Source: Rhizobium tropici CIAT 899
GTDB taxonomy: Bacteria; Pseudomonadota; Alphaproteobacteria; Rhizobiales; Rhizobiaceae
Direction: 5' to 3'
Length of the DNA: 64,000 nucleotides
Assembly: GCF_000330885.1 (NCBI RefSeq)
Contig: NC_020059.1
Location: 3,773,061 to 3,837,060 of the forward strand
This document shows, piece after piece, positions 1 through 7,694 of this stretch; within the stretch, counting starts at the first letter, position 1; the number at the start of each line of letters is the position of its first letter. Position numbers and translations under genes: made by a program. Under the pieces are notes generated by a model. It saw only the letters and a program-made list of their open reading frames with translations, was not told the DNA's origin and searched no databases.

Positions 1-255
1 CGCCGCGTCGTCGGCCATTTCGGCCGCGGTGACACAGTCGCCGTCATCGGCCCCTCCGGCCGGGAGATCGCCCGCGGCCTTGTCAGCTACGATGCCGAAG
101 AGGCCCGCCAGATCACCGGCCGCAAATCGGCTGAGATCGAGGCGATCCTCGGCTATGCCGGCCGCGCCGCCATGGTGCATCGTGACGACCTTGTCATGAC
201 GTCATCCGTCAAGACGAAGGCCGAGAAATCGAAGAAGGATGAAGCTCATGCTTGA
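1..255 (+). CDS. proB: Glutamate 5-kinase, C-terminal part (cut by window start)
   Basis: Frame 1 is open from the first base and ends in TGA at 253-255. The 84 visible residues read like the C-terminal PUA RNA-binding-type domain of ProB ([10 protein letters not shown], then [14 protein letters not shown]). ProB phosphorylates glutamate in the first step of proline synthesis. The kinase domain lies upstream of the window. Its stop overlaps the start of proA by 8 bases, which implies translational coupling in a proBA operon. Identification rests on the PUA-like sequence and on proA being next. Confidence 0.88.
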   Translation, partial: RRVVGHFGRGDTVAVIGPSGREIARGLVSYDAEEARQITGRKSAEIEAILGYAGRAAMVHRDDLVMTSSVKTKAEKSKKDEAHA

Positions 256-1531
256 TACAGTCGCACAAAGCCCCGACATCGACGCGCTGATGAACGATAT
301 CGGCCGCAAGGCCCGGGCTGCGTCGCGACCTCTGGCCTTTGCTTCGACTGAGAGCAAGAACAAGGCGTTGAATGCCATGGCGGATGCCATTTTGGCCCGC
401 AATGATCATATTCTCGCTGAAAACGCTAAAGACCTGAAAGACGTCGAAGGCACCGATATGCTTGCCTCCTTCGTCGATCGCCTGACGCTGAACGACAAGC
501 GCGTCGCCGAGATGGCCGAGGGCATTCGCGCCATCGCTGCCCTCGCCGATCCCGTCGGCGAAGTCATCGCCGCCTGGGATCGTCCGAACGGCCTGAAGAT
601 CGAGCGCGTCCGCACGCCGCTTGGCGTCATCGGCGTCATCTTCGAAAGCCGGCCAAACGTGACGGCCGATGCCGGCGCGCTGTGCCTGAAGGCCGGCAAT
701 GCCGTGATCCTGCGTTGCGGCAGTGATTCGCGCCGCTCCTCGCAGGCGATTCATGAATGCCTGGTCGAAGGGTTGAAAGCGGCAGGCCTGCCGGAACATG
801 CTATCCAGCTCGTGCCTGTCAGCGATCGCGCTGCCGTCGGCGCCATGCTGCGCGGCCTCGAGGGCAATATCGACGTTATCGTGCCGCGCGGTGGCAAGAG
901 TCTTGTAGGACGCGTCCAGACCGAAGCGCGCGTGCCGGTCTTTGCCCATCTTGAAGGCCTTTGCCACATCTATATCGATGCCTCGGCCAATCTGGAGATG
1001 GCGAAATCCATCGTCGTCAACGCCAAGATGCGCCGCACGGGCATCTGCGGCGCTGCCGAAACGCTGCTGGTCGACAAGAAGGTCGCCTCCACCCATCTGA
1101 AGCCACTGCTCGACGGACTTGCCGCGGCAGGCTGCGAAATTCGCGGTTCGGCCGATGTGCTGAAGCTTGCACCCGGCCTGAAGGCAGCAACGGAAGAAGA
1201 CTGGACAACAGAATATCTGGCCGCGATCATCTCGGTGGCCTTGGTCGATGGCATTTCCGGCGCAATCGAGCATATCGGTAAATATTCGTCGAACCATACC
1301 GAGGCCGTGATTGCCGAGGACCCCGCTATCGTCGAGCGCTTCTTCACGGAGATCGACTCGGCGATCCTGCTGCACAATGCCTCGACGCAATTTGCCGATG
1401 GCGGCGAATTCGGCATGGGCGCGGAAATCGGCATCGCCACCGGCAAGATGCATGCGCGCGGGCCTGTTGGCGTCGAGCAGCTCACCTCATTCAAATATCG
1501 CGTTCGCGGCACCGGACAGATACGGCCCTGA
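248..1531 (+). CDS. proA: Gamma-glutamyl phosphate reductase
   Basis: ProA reduces gamma-glutamyl phosphate to glutamate semialdehyde with NADPH, the second step of proline synthesis in the cytoplasm. The 427-residue product is the usual family length and has the aldehyde dehydrogenase fold with the catalytic cysteine in GICGAAET (Cys267). I chose the ATG at 248 ([12 protein letters not shown]) because AGAAGG at 233-238 is well spaced from it; an in-frame ATG at 239 has no room for that site. It overlaps the end of proB and is followed by nadD on the same strand. Confidence 0.95.
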   Translation: MLDTVAQSPDIDALMNDIGRKARAASRPLAFASTESKNKALNAMADAILARNDHILAENAKDLKDVEGTDMLASFVDRLTLNDKRVAEMAEGIRAIAALADPVGEVIAAWDRPNGLKIERVRTPLGVIGVIFESRPNVTADAGALCLKAGNAVILRCGSDSRRSSQAIHECLVEGLKAAGLPEHAIQLVPVSDRAAVGAMLRGLEGNIDVIVPRGGKSLVGRVQTEARVPVFAHLEGLCHIYIDASANLEMAKSIVVNAKMRRTGICGAAETLLVDKKVASTHLKPLLDGLAAAGCEIRGSADVLKLAPGLKAATEEDWTTEYLAAIISVALVDGISGAIEHIGKYSSNHTEAVIAEDPAIVERFFTEIDSAILLHNASTQFADGGEFGMGAEIGIATGKMHARGPVGVEQLTSFKYRVRGTGQIRP

Positions 1532-1568
1532 CGTGCTGAAAGAAGAGGTTGATCAACGCTATCTGCGC

Positions 1569-2150
1569 ATGCCCCATGCCGAGCGCGGCATGGTGGTCGG
1601 TCTTTTCGGCGGCTCATTCAACCCGCCGCATGAAGGCCATGCACTCGTCGCCGAGATCGCCATCCGCCGGCTGGGCCTTGATCAGCTCTGGTGGATGGTA
1701 ACGCCGGGCAACCCGTTGAAGAGCCGCAATCACCTGGCGCCGCTTGCCGAGCGTATCGCGCTCAGCGAGCAGATCCTCCACAATCCGCGTATCAAGGTGA
1801 CAGCCTTCGAACAGACGCTGGGCATGAGCTACACGGCCAATACGCTGGCGCATGTGAAGGCGCGCAACCGCCATGTCCACTTCATCTGGATCATGGGCGC
1901 CGACAGCCTGAACACGTTCCATCGCTGGCAGAAGTGGCAGGAAATCGCGCAAACCTTCCCGATCGCCGTTATCGACCGGCCGGGATCGACGCTCTCCTAC
2001 CTCTCGGCCAAGATGGCAAAGACCTTCCACTACGCACGCGTCGACGAAGATGATGCTCGCGTACTCTGGAAGAAGCGGGCGCCGGCCTGGACCTTCATCC
2101 ACGGACCACGCTCAACGCTCAGCTCGACAGCGTTGCGAGCAGCACAATAA
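1569..2150 (+). CDS. nadD: Nicotinate-nucleotide adenylyltransferase
   Basis: NadD joins nicotinate mononucleotide to AMP from ATP, giving deamido-NAD. The 193-residue protein begins with the nucleotidyltransferase signature GLFGGSFNPPHEGH (residues 11-24, the HxGH equivalent being HEGH) and ends with SSTALRAA, the family's second conserved motif. The start is uncertain: ATG 1569 gives the typical N-terminus, whereas GTG 1533, just after the proA stop, would add 12 residues; AGAAGAGG lies at 1541-1548 between them. It is probably in one transcript with proBA. In many rhizobia rsfS follows directly; here the mod genes intervene. Confidence 0.93.
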   Translation: MPHAERGMVVGLFGGSFNPPHEGHALVAEIAIRRLGLDQLWWMVTPGNPLKSRNHLAPLAERIALSEQILHNPRIKVTAFEQTLGMSYTANTLAHVKARNRHVHFIWIMGADSLNTFHRWQKWQEIAQTFPIAVIDRPGSTLSYLSAKMAKTFHYARVDEDDARVLWKKRAPAWTFIHGPRSTLSSTALRAAQ

Positions 2151-2179
2151 TCTCGTCGATCTTTTGAAAAAGTCTGGAA

Positions 2180-2300
2180 AAATAAAAAGCCCGACGCGGG
2201 AGGAGGTGCGTCGGGCTTTTGAACCTGATCAGCAACTGGGAGGAGGAGAGTTGCTGATCCATATCGGACGGCATTGGGAGGAGGAGATCGCCGTCTCGAT
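2180..2300 (-). ncRNA. Alpha-r14 family (NfeR1-like) small RNA
   Basis: Read on the minus strand there are three consecutive hairpins. The first has a 6-bp stem (2267-2272 with 2290-2295), the second a perfect 11-bp stem (2227-2237 with 2249-2259), and the third is a terminator stem (2184-2197 with 2208-2220). Each loop shows a CCTCCTCCC core, complementary to the Shine-Dalgarno sequence. The third stem is followed by a T-rich tract, so it is a Rho-independent end. Three hairpins with anti-Shine-Dalgarno loops and about 120 nt are what is known for the rhizobial alpha-r14 family (S. meliloti NfeR1), which represses many mRNAs at their ribosome sites and affects osmoadaptation and nodulation. 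The 5' end near 2295-2300 is inferred from a CATAAT box at 2302-2307; no clear -35 was seen. An open reading frame at 2050-2448 across it is incidental. Confidence 0.85.
2184..2220 (-). terminator. Terminator of the alpha-r14 small RNA, possibly bidirectional
   Basis: AAAAAGCCCGACGC at 2184-2197 pairs with GCGTCGGGCTTTT at 2208-2220 around a 10-nt loop. A/T tracts on both sides allow it to end the small RNA on the minus strand and the nadD transcript on the plus strand. Confidence 0.85.
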
Positions 2301-2622
2301 GATTATGTTTTACCAGATTTTGCCGATTGATAAATGGGCGATTGCGCAATGCAGCAATGCATATAACGCATGGCTACCGAAATTTTCTGCCCAAAAAACG
2401 CTTCTTTTGCAAATTGAGCGCCGCTTGATGTTCAGTGTCCGGACTTAATTCGGCGAAAGAATGACGCGAGATCCCACGGTTCGTAACGTTATGTCTCGCT
2501 TCGTGAGCGTTCGCCAATCCACTGGGCAAAGTCAGTCATGCATTTTTGTAATGCCCAAAGCCGTTCACATGCGCTGCGCTACGGAAAATCCATAGAATTC
2601 GTGGGGTTACGCGACCTTATCG

Positions 2623-2646
2623 CGATATATTTTTGCGAACATATCC
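2623..2646. promoter_or_regulatory. Distal ModE-like operator upstream of modA
   Basis: CGATATAT, 8 bases, ACATATCC form an imperfect 24-bp dyad with the same 8-8-8 layout as the E. coli modA operator (CGTTATAT-N8-ACATAACG). It lies 43 bp, centre to centre, upstream of a second such site. Confidence 0.5.
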
Positions 2647-2665
2647 CTAGCCAAGCTTCGTCCGT

Positions 2666-2689
2666 CGTTATATCTCTCGAAATATGTCG
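2666..2689. promoter_or_regulatory. Proximal ModE operator upstream of modA
   Basis: CGTTATAT (2666-2673), 8 bases, then ATATGTCG (2682-2689). The left half is identical to the left half of the E. coli ModE operator and the spacing is the same. It ends 22 bases before the modA ATG, so bound ModE would block transcription of modABC when molybdate is plentiful. Confidence 0.65.
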
Positions 2690-2711
2690 ACATCTTTTGG
2701 GGAGAATTGAA

Positions 2712-3509
2712 ATGACCGCCAGCCGACGCCAATGGATCAAGCTTGCAACCGCCGCAGCATCAGCTGCATGGCTCGGCCTTTCGGTCATTCCGACACCGGT
2801 GTTCGCCGCTGACAAAATCGTCGTCTTTGCCGCCGCCAGCATGAAGAACGCGCTCGACAACGCCGATGCCGCCTTCACCAGGGAAACCGGCAAAGAGGTT
2901 ACCGTCTCCTATGCCGCGAGCGGTCCGCTTGCAAAACAGCTTGAGAACGGCGCGCCGGCCGATGTTTTCATCTCCGCCGACACCAACTGGATGGATTATG
3001 TCGCTGGCAAGAAGTTGATCAAGGACGACAGCCGCGTCAACCTGCTGGGTAACAAGCTCGTTCTCGTCGCCGCCAAGGACAAGGCGAAGCCGGTCGAGAT
3101 CAAGCAGGGCTTCGATCTGGCTAGCCTGCTCGGCGACGGCCGCCTGGCGATGGGCCAGCCGGAATCGGTTCCGGCGGGCAAATACGGCAAGACGGCGCTG
3201 GAAAAGCTCGGTGTCTGGTCGTCGATCGAAAAGAAGGTTGCTGGCGCCGAAAGCGTGCGCGCGGCCCTTGCCTTGGTTTCGCGCGGCGAAGCGCCCTACG
3301 GCATCGTCTATCAGACCGATGTCTCCGCCGATCCGGGCGTTGCCGTCGTCGGCACCTTCCCCGCCGACAGCCATTCACCGATCGTCTACCCGATCGCCAT
3401 CACCAGCGGCAGCAAGAACCCGGATGTACAAGCCTATTTCGATTTTCTGAAATCGGCTAAGGCTGTTCCCTTCTTCGAGCATGAGGGCTTCACCATCCTG
3501 AAGCCATGA
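2712..3509 (+). CDS. modA: Molybdate ABC transporter, periplasmic binding protein
   Basis: ModA captures molybdate (and tungstate) in the periplasm and hands it to ModBC. The 265-residue product has an N-terminal signal peptide with a Tat-like SRRQWIK motif (residues 4-10), a hydrophobic stretch and a probable cut after PVFA, then the ModA core (VVFAAASMKNALD, SYAASGPLAKQLENGAPADVFISAD). GGGGAG just upstream supports ATG 2712; the longer open frame back to 2538 has no ribosome site. It is the first gene of modABC and sits behind two ModE-like dyads. Confidence 0.95.
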   Translation: MTASRRQWIKLATAAASAAWLGLSVIPTPVFAADKIVVFAAASMKNALDNADAAFTRETGKEVTVSYAASGPLAKQLENGAPADVFISADTNWMDYVAGKKLIKDDSRVNLLGNKLVLVAAKDKAKPVEIKQGFDLASLLGDGRLAMGQPESVPAGKYGKTALEKLGVWSSIEKKVAGAESVRAALALVSRGEAPYGIVYQTDVSADPGVAVVGTFPADSHSPIVYPIAITSGSKNPDVQAYFDFLKSAKAVPFFEHEGFTILKP

Positions 3510-3575
3510 GCGTCATTGCCGCTGATCGGCAAGGAAGGTTCAATCATCAGGCTCGCCGGTCGTGGCGGGCCTGAG

Positions 3576-4295
3576 ATGTTTAAGGGGCGGGATTTGGACA
3601 CATTGGGTTTGAGCAGCGACGAATGGACGGCCATAGAGCTAAGCCTGCGCGTTTCCATCGTCGCCATGCTGGTCAGCCTGCCCTTCGGCATCGGCGCAGC
3701 ACTTCTGCTTGCGCGTGGCCGCTTTTGGGGCAAGTCGATCCTCAATGGCCTCATCCACCTGCCGCTGATCCTGCCGCCCGTCGTCACCGGCTTCATCCTT
3801 CTCATTCTCTTCGGCCGCAAAGGGCCGATCGGATCTTTGCTCGAGCAATACCTCGGCCTCGTCTTCTCCTTTCGCTGGACGGGTGCCGCACTTGCCTGCG
3901 GCGTCATGGGCTTTCCGCTCATGGTCCGAAGCATCCGCCTGTCGGTCGAGGCCGTCGACCGCAAGCTGGAGGAAGCCGCCGGCACATTGGGCGCCAGCCC
4001 CATCTGGACCTTCGTGACCGTGACGCTGCCGCTGATCCTGCCCGGCATCATCGCCGGCATGATCCTCTCCTTCGCCAAGGCCATGGGCGAATTCGGCGCC
4101 ACCATCACCTTCGTCTCCAACATCCCCGGCGAGACACAGACGCTGTCCTCGGCGATCTATACCTTCACGCAGGTTCCAGGCGGCGATGCCGGCGCCATGC
4201 GGCTCACGATCGTCGCCATCGTCATTTCCATGGCGGCGCTACTTGCCTCGGAATTCCTTGCCTATCTCGCCGGCCGCAGGGTGGATTTCGAATGA
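3576..4295 (+). CDS. modB: Molybdate ABC transporter permease
   Basis: ModB forms the inner-membrane channel of the molybdate importer. The protein has several hydrophobic segments and the permease EAA-type loop ([12 protein letters not shown], roughly residues 132-143) that contacts the ATPase. The start is ambiguous: ATG 3576 ([12 protein letters not shown]) gives 239 residues; TTG 3594 has AAGGGG at good spacing and TTG 3516 would lengthen it. Its TGA overlaps the modC ATG (ATGA, 4292-4295), so the two are probably translationally coupled. Confidence 0.93.
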   Translation: MFKGRDLDTLGLSSDEWTAIELSLRVSIVAMLVSLPFGIGAALLLARGRFWGKSILNGLIHLPLILPPVVTGFILLILFGRKGPIGSLLEQYLGLVFSFRWTGAALACGVMGFPLMVRSIRLSVEAVDRKLEEAAGTLGASPIWTFVTVTLPLILPGIIAGMILSFAKAMGEFGATITFVSNIPGETQTLSSAIYTFTQVPGGDAGAMRLTIVAIVISMAALLASEFLAYLAGRRVDFE

Positions 4296-5365
4296 CGCTC
4301 TCGGTCGATATCCGCCACCGCCTCGGCGCCTTTTCGCTGGAGGCTGCATTCACCTCCGATGGCGGCGTGACAGCTCTTTTCGGCCGCTCCGGCTCGGGCA
4401 AGACGTCGATCGTCCGCATCATTGCCGGCCTGACGCACCCTGATCACGGCCATATCAGCTTTGACGATACCGTGCTTGCCGATACGACCACGCAGATCTT
4501 CGTGCCGCGTCACCGCCGCCGCTTCGGCTATGTCTTTCAAGAGGCACGCCTGTTTCCGCATCTATCCGTGCGGCAGAACCTCAATTACGGCCGCTGGTTC
4601 GCACCCAGGAGCGAGCGCGGCGAAAGCTTTGACGGGGTCGTCGATCTTCTCGGCATCGGCGCGTTGCTCGACCGCAGGCCGGCCAAACTTTCCGGCGGCG
4701 AGAAACAGCGCGTCGCGATCGGCCGCGCCCTGCTTTCTTCGCCGCGGCTCCTGCTGATGGACGAGCCGCTTGCGGCGCTCGATGAAGCCCGCAAGGCGGA
4801 AATTCTTCCCTATCTCGAACGGTTGCGCGACGAAACGAAGATACCGATCATCTATGTCAGCCACTCTATCGCCGAAGTGGCACGGCTTGCCAACCGCGTC
4901 GTCGTCATGCGCGACGGCAAGGTCGAGACGATCGGTGCTGCCGTCGAGATCTTCAGCCAGCTCTCCGGCCCGCTGGCAGCGGATCGCCGCGAAGCCGGCG
5001 TGCTGCTGGAAGGCCGCGTCGAGGCGATCGACGATCGCCATCATCTGACAGTCGTTGCTCTGAAGACGGCAAAGCTCTTTGTGCCGGGTCAGGCGGCGGC
5101 TGTCGGCAAGACCGTGCGCGTCCACATTCCAGCCCGTGACGTCATGCTGGCGACGGCGCGACCAGAAGGCCTGAGCGCCTTGAATATTCTCGATGGCAAA
5201 GTACTAGGGATCGATAAGGACGCAGACAGAACGGCGGAGATCAAGGTCGATTGCGGCGGCGACATCGTCACTGCCCGCATCACGCAATTCTCAGCCGAGA
5301 GACTGGGGCTGCGGATCGGGCTGTCGATCCATGCGGTCATCAAGACCGTGGCGCTCGAACATTAG
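4292..5365 (+). CDS. modC: Molybdate ABC transporter ATP-binding protein
   Basis: ModC powers molybdate uptake. The 357-residue protein has Walker [10 protein letters not shown] (residues 31-39), the ABC signature [15 protein letters not shown], Walker [13 protein letters not shown], and a C-terminal extension from about residue 290 typical of the molybdate-binding Mop/TOBE domain in ModC ([14 protein letters not shown] onward). ATG 4292 overlaps the modB stop. The convergent regulator gene ends at the base following the modC stop. Confidence 0.95.
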   Translation: MTLSVDIRHRLGAFSLEAAFTSDGGVTALFGRSGSGKTSIVRIIAGLTHPDHGHISFDDTVLADTTTQIFVPRHRRRFGYVFQEARLFPHLSVRQNLNYGRWFAPRSERGESFDGVVDLLGIGALLDRRPAKLSGGEKQRVAIGRALLSSPRLLLMDEPLAALDEARKAEILPYLERLRDETKIPIIYVSHSIAEVARLANRVVVMRDGKVETIGAAVEIFSQLSGPLAADRREAGVLLEGRVEAIDDRHHLTVVALKTAKLFVPGQAAAVGKTVRVHIPARDVMLATARPEGLSALNILDGKVLGIDKDADRTAEIKVDCGGDIVTARITQFSAERLGLRIGLSIHAVIKTVALEH

Positions 5366-5749
5366 TCAGGATTTCTTCGCAGAAGCGTCCGCCGAGCTCC
5401 GATTGGCTTCGAGCCAGTTCAGGTCATCGGCTATTGCCGCTCGCAGCGTCATTTCCATACCGCGAAAGCGCCTCAACAACTCCTCGCCGAATGGCGTCAG
5501 GGCAGCGCCGCCACCCTTTTGACCACCACGCTGCGATTCCACGACCGGTTCGCGAAACATGTGATTGAGTTCGCTGATGAGCAGCCAGGCCCGGCGGTAG
5601 GACATATCCATGGCACGGCCGGCGGCCGAGATCGAGCCGGTCTCCTGAATATGCTCGAGAAGCTCCATCTTGCCGCGCCCAAGCCGATCCTGGCCCGAAA
5701 AGCTGACGCGGAGAATGGGCTTCAACGGTGGCTGCGGAGCATCTGTCAT
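5366..5749 (-). CDS. Short ModE-like winged-helix regulator
   Basis: The 127-residue protein matches the N-terminal DNA-binding half of ModE: RLGRGKMELLEHIQETGSIS, AAGRAMDMSYRRAWLLISEL (helix-turn-helix) and a GGxxGGGAALTPFGEELLRRF wing. Full ModE has two further molybdate-binding domains (about 260 aa in E. coli); these are absent. It probably controls modABC through the dyads at 2623-2689, although how it senses molybdate is unclear. ATG 5749 (MTDAPQPPLK) is chosen; the open frame to 6250 overlaps a real gene on the other strand. It is convergent with modC. Confidence 0.85.
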   Translation of the reverse strand: MTDAPQPPLKPILRVSFSGQDRLGRGKMELLEHIQETGSISAAGRAMDMSYRRAWLLISELNHMFREPVVESQRGGQKGGGAALTPFGEELLRRFRGMEMTLRAAIADDLNWLEANRSSADASAKKS

Positions 5750-5920
5750 GTTGTCTGTAAGCAGTTGATATCTGCATAATCTATACGTGGCCTTCGTCCG
5801 GCTGTACATGCCGACGGAAATGGACAAGCGGTTGTACCGGCCTATCTGATCTTCACGAAAAAACGCATTGGCGCGCGAGCACGGACCGCGCCAGCCTTGA
5901 GGTTTGAGAGGAGGAAACCG

Positions 5921-6220
5921 ATGCCGGCCTATATCATTTCCGATGTCACCGTCAGGGATAGCGAAGCCTTCCAGACCTACCGGACCCGCGCGGCCGCCTC
6001 CATAGGCCTTTATGGCGGCCACTATCTGGTCCGTGGCGGCCCGATCGAACGGCTGGAGGGCGGCTGGTCGCCGCAAGCGATCGTGATCGTGGAATTTCCG
6101 GATGTGGAACGAGCGAGAGCCTGGTACGGCTCGCCGGAATATGCGCATGCTCTTGAGGTCCGCGATCAGGCCCTCAGCCGCAACCTTATTCTCGTCGATG
6201 GAGTACGCCAGGAAGGCTGA
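5921..6220 (+). CDS. DUF1330 family protein
   Basis: The 99-residue protein starts MPAYIISDVTVRDSEAFQTY and contains GGHYLVRGG and IVIVEFPDVERARAWYGSPEY, the recognisable core of DUF1330, a small dimeric alpha-beta-barrel-like (ferredoxin-like) family of unknown function. GAGGAGGA lies directly before the ATG. It is divergent from the ModE-like gene across 170 bp; no link to molybdate is evident beyond proximity. Confidence 0.88.
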   Translation: MPAYIISDVTVRDSEAFQTYRTRAAASIGLYGGHYLVRGGPIERLEGGWSPQAIVIVEFPDVERARAWYGSPEYAHALEVRDQALSRNLILVDGVRQEG

Positions 6221-6378
6221 TTTTCGTCTTCGGCACGAATATTCGCCCATATCTGGTGCGAAAGCGCACTATTCAGACACAAATCCTTGTCCTGAATGGA
6301 CGAAGTTGCCGGCCTGCGTCTTGAAACCTTAATGCTTTGATGCCTATCTTTGTAACGTGATCGACTCAGATCATTCAC

Positions 6379-6825
6379 GTGCATGTTCTGTTACTCAAGG
6401 AAGGAAGAGCACTGACAACAGTACACGCCAAGGGAAGAACGCCTGTCGTTATCCCGAAGAGCTCGGAACGTGGCGCCGATGCCGCTGCCCGCGCCCTGCA
6501 AGCCGTCCTCGTAAGCCTCGAGGACTCCAAGGCCGAAAATATCGTCACCATCGACATTGCTGGCAAGTCTGCGCTTGGAGACTACATGGTCGTCGTCTCC
6601 GGCCGATCGAGCCGCCATGTCCTGGCGATTGCCGACCATCTCATGACCGATCTCAAGGACGAGGGCTTCGGCAATGCCCGCGTCGAGGGTCTCGATGGCG
6701 GCGACTGGGTGTTGATCGACACCGGCGACATCATCGTTCATGTCTTCAGACCCGAGATCCGCGAGTTCTACAACATCGAAAAGATGTGGGCAGCACCCGA
6801 TCTCGACGAAGGCACGCTGCACTAA
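6379..6825 (+). CDS. rsfS: Ribosome silencing factor RsfS
   Basis: RsfS binds ribosomal protein L14 and prevents subunit joining when nutrients are short. The protein carries the RsfS/YbeB core (VLVSLEDSKAENIVTIDI, GDYMVVVSGRSSRHVLAIADHL, DWVLIDTGDIIVHVF, REFYNIEKMW). The ATG at 6379 gives 148 residues but has no visible ribosome site. A strong AAGGAAGG (6397-6404) instead precedes an in-frame CTG at 6412, giving LTTVHAKGR, which resembles the N-terminus I expect for rhizobial RsfS. A CTG start is therefore possible. rlmH follows. Confidence 0.9.
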   Translation: MHVLLLKEGRALTTVHAKGRTPVVIPKSSERGADAAARALQAVLVSLEDSKAENIVTIDIAGKSALGDYMVVVSGRSSRHVLAIADHLMTDLKDEGFGNARVEGLDGGDWVLIDTGDIIVHVFRPEIREFYNIEKMWAAPDLDEGTLH

Positions 6826-6940
6826 CCGACGCCAGGAACGTTTTCCCGGCCCTGTACGCAGCCTTACATCGCCGGAGATGAGCCTCCGGCAAGAGTTTCG
6901 TTTTGTGCCGCCATGACGGCGGATGTGCTTGGGAGCGGGA

Positions 6941-7423
6941 ATGCGGATAGGTCTTTTTGCGGTGGGACGGCTGAAAGCCGGCCCTGAAAAGGATCTTGCG
7001 GCTCGCTATCTCAACCGTTTCGCCAAGGCCGGGCCGGCCATCGGCCTGGAAATGGCGCGCATGACCGAGGTTGCCGAAAGCCGCGCCTCCAATAGCGAGA
7101 CCCGCAAGCGCGAAGAGGCGGGCCTGCTGCAGAAGGCGCACCCCGAAGGCGGCGTCCTCATCCTTCTCGACGAACGCGGCAAGGCGCTCGACAGCGAAGC
7201 CTTCGCCGCCATGCTCGGGACATACCGCGATCAGGGCAAGCGCGACCTGACGATCGCCATTGGCGGCGCCGACGGCCTTGACCCCGCCCTCTACGACAAG
7301 GCCGACCTGACCATTTGCCTGGGCAAGCTGACCTGGCCGCACCAGCTCGTGCGCATCCTGATTGCCGAACAGCTCTACCGCGCCGTGACAATCCTCTCCG
7401 GGCACCCCTACCACCGGGTGTGA
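6941..7423 (+). CDS. rlmH: 23S rRNA pseudouridine-1915 N3-methyltransferase
   Basis: RlmH methylates pseudouridine 1915 in helix 69 of 23S rRNA on the 70S ribosome. The 160-residue SPOUT protein shows LILLDERGKALDSEAFA, the knot region TIAIGGADGL and the C-terminal LTWPHQLVRILIAEQLYRA with GHPYHRV at the very end, all family hallmarks. GGGAGCGGG precedes ATG 6941, so the upstream in-frame codons from 6923 are not needed. It lies 115 bp after rsfS, a conserved pairing. Confidence 0.95.
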   Translation: MRIGLFAVGRLKAGPEKDLAARYLNRFAKAGPAIGLEMARMTEVAESRASNSETRKREEAGLLQKAHPEGGVLILLDERGKALDSEAFAAMLGTYRDQGKRDLTIAIGGADGLDPALYDKADLTICLGKLTWPHQLVRILIAEQLYRAVTILSGHPYHRV

Positions 7424-7530
7424 TTGCTCCATCCGTTTTGAAAACAGTTTGGCTTTCGCCGATTTTGCGTTAACGAAACGCTCACACAGGCGTGTTTTGA
7501 TTCCCGCCCTGAAAATGACGATGCTTCCTG

Positions 7531-7634
7531 GAGCATTTCCAGGAAAAGTGCGCAGCGGTTTTCCGTCCGGAATGCGTAGAGAAACAAGAACATAGAGCGT
7601 TTTCGCGATTCGAAGAAAAGCGGAAATGCTCTAG
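7531..7634 (+). repeat. Rhizobial intergenic palindromic repeat, family 1, copy A
   Basis: The element is bounded by GAGCATTTCC (7531-7540) and its exact inverse GGAAATGCTC (7622-7631) and contains AGGAAAAGTGCGCAGCGG and AGAGCGTTTTCGCGATTCG. A 35-bp stretch (7592-7626) is identical at 49967-50001, and diverged copies lie at 12462-12555 and 40624-40701. It resembles the mosaic intergenic elements (RIME type) described in Rhizobium. The rest of the 7424-7694 gap shows nothing else. Confidence 0.8.
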
Positions 7635-7694
7635 ATGATCGCGGCAAATCAGCTTATTTTCGCGTGATCTGAGGGACCAGGCCGAACCGACTGG

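Noticed and set aside
2050..2448. A 132-codon plus-strand frame after nadD
   Set aside because: It crosses the three small-RNA hairpins and the nadD 3' end and has no ribosome site; the RNA explains the sequence.
5750..6250. N-terminal extension of the ModE-like frame
   Set aside because: It overlaps the DUF1330 gene on the other strand; family alignment begins at MTDAPQ (5749).
6256..6297. Two weak hairpins before rsfS as a terminator or riboswitch
   Set aside because: Stems are short or interrupted, there is no T-run and no known riboswitch pattern.
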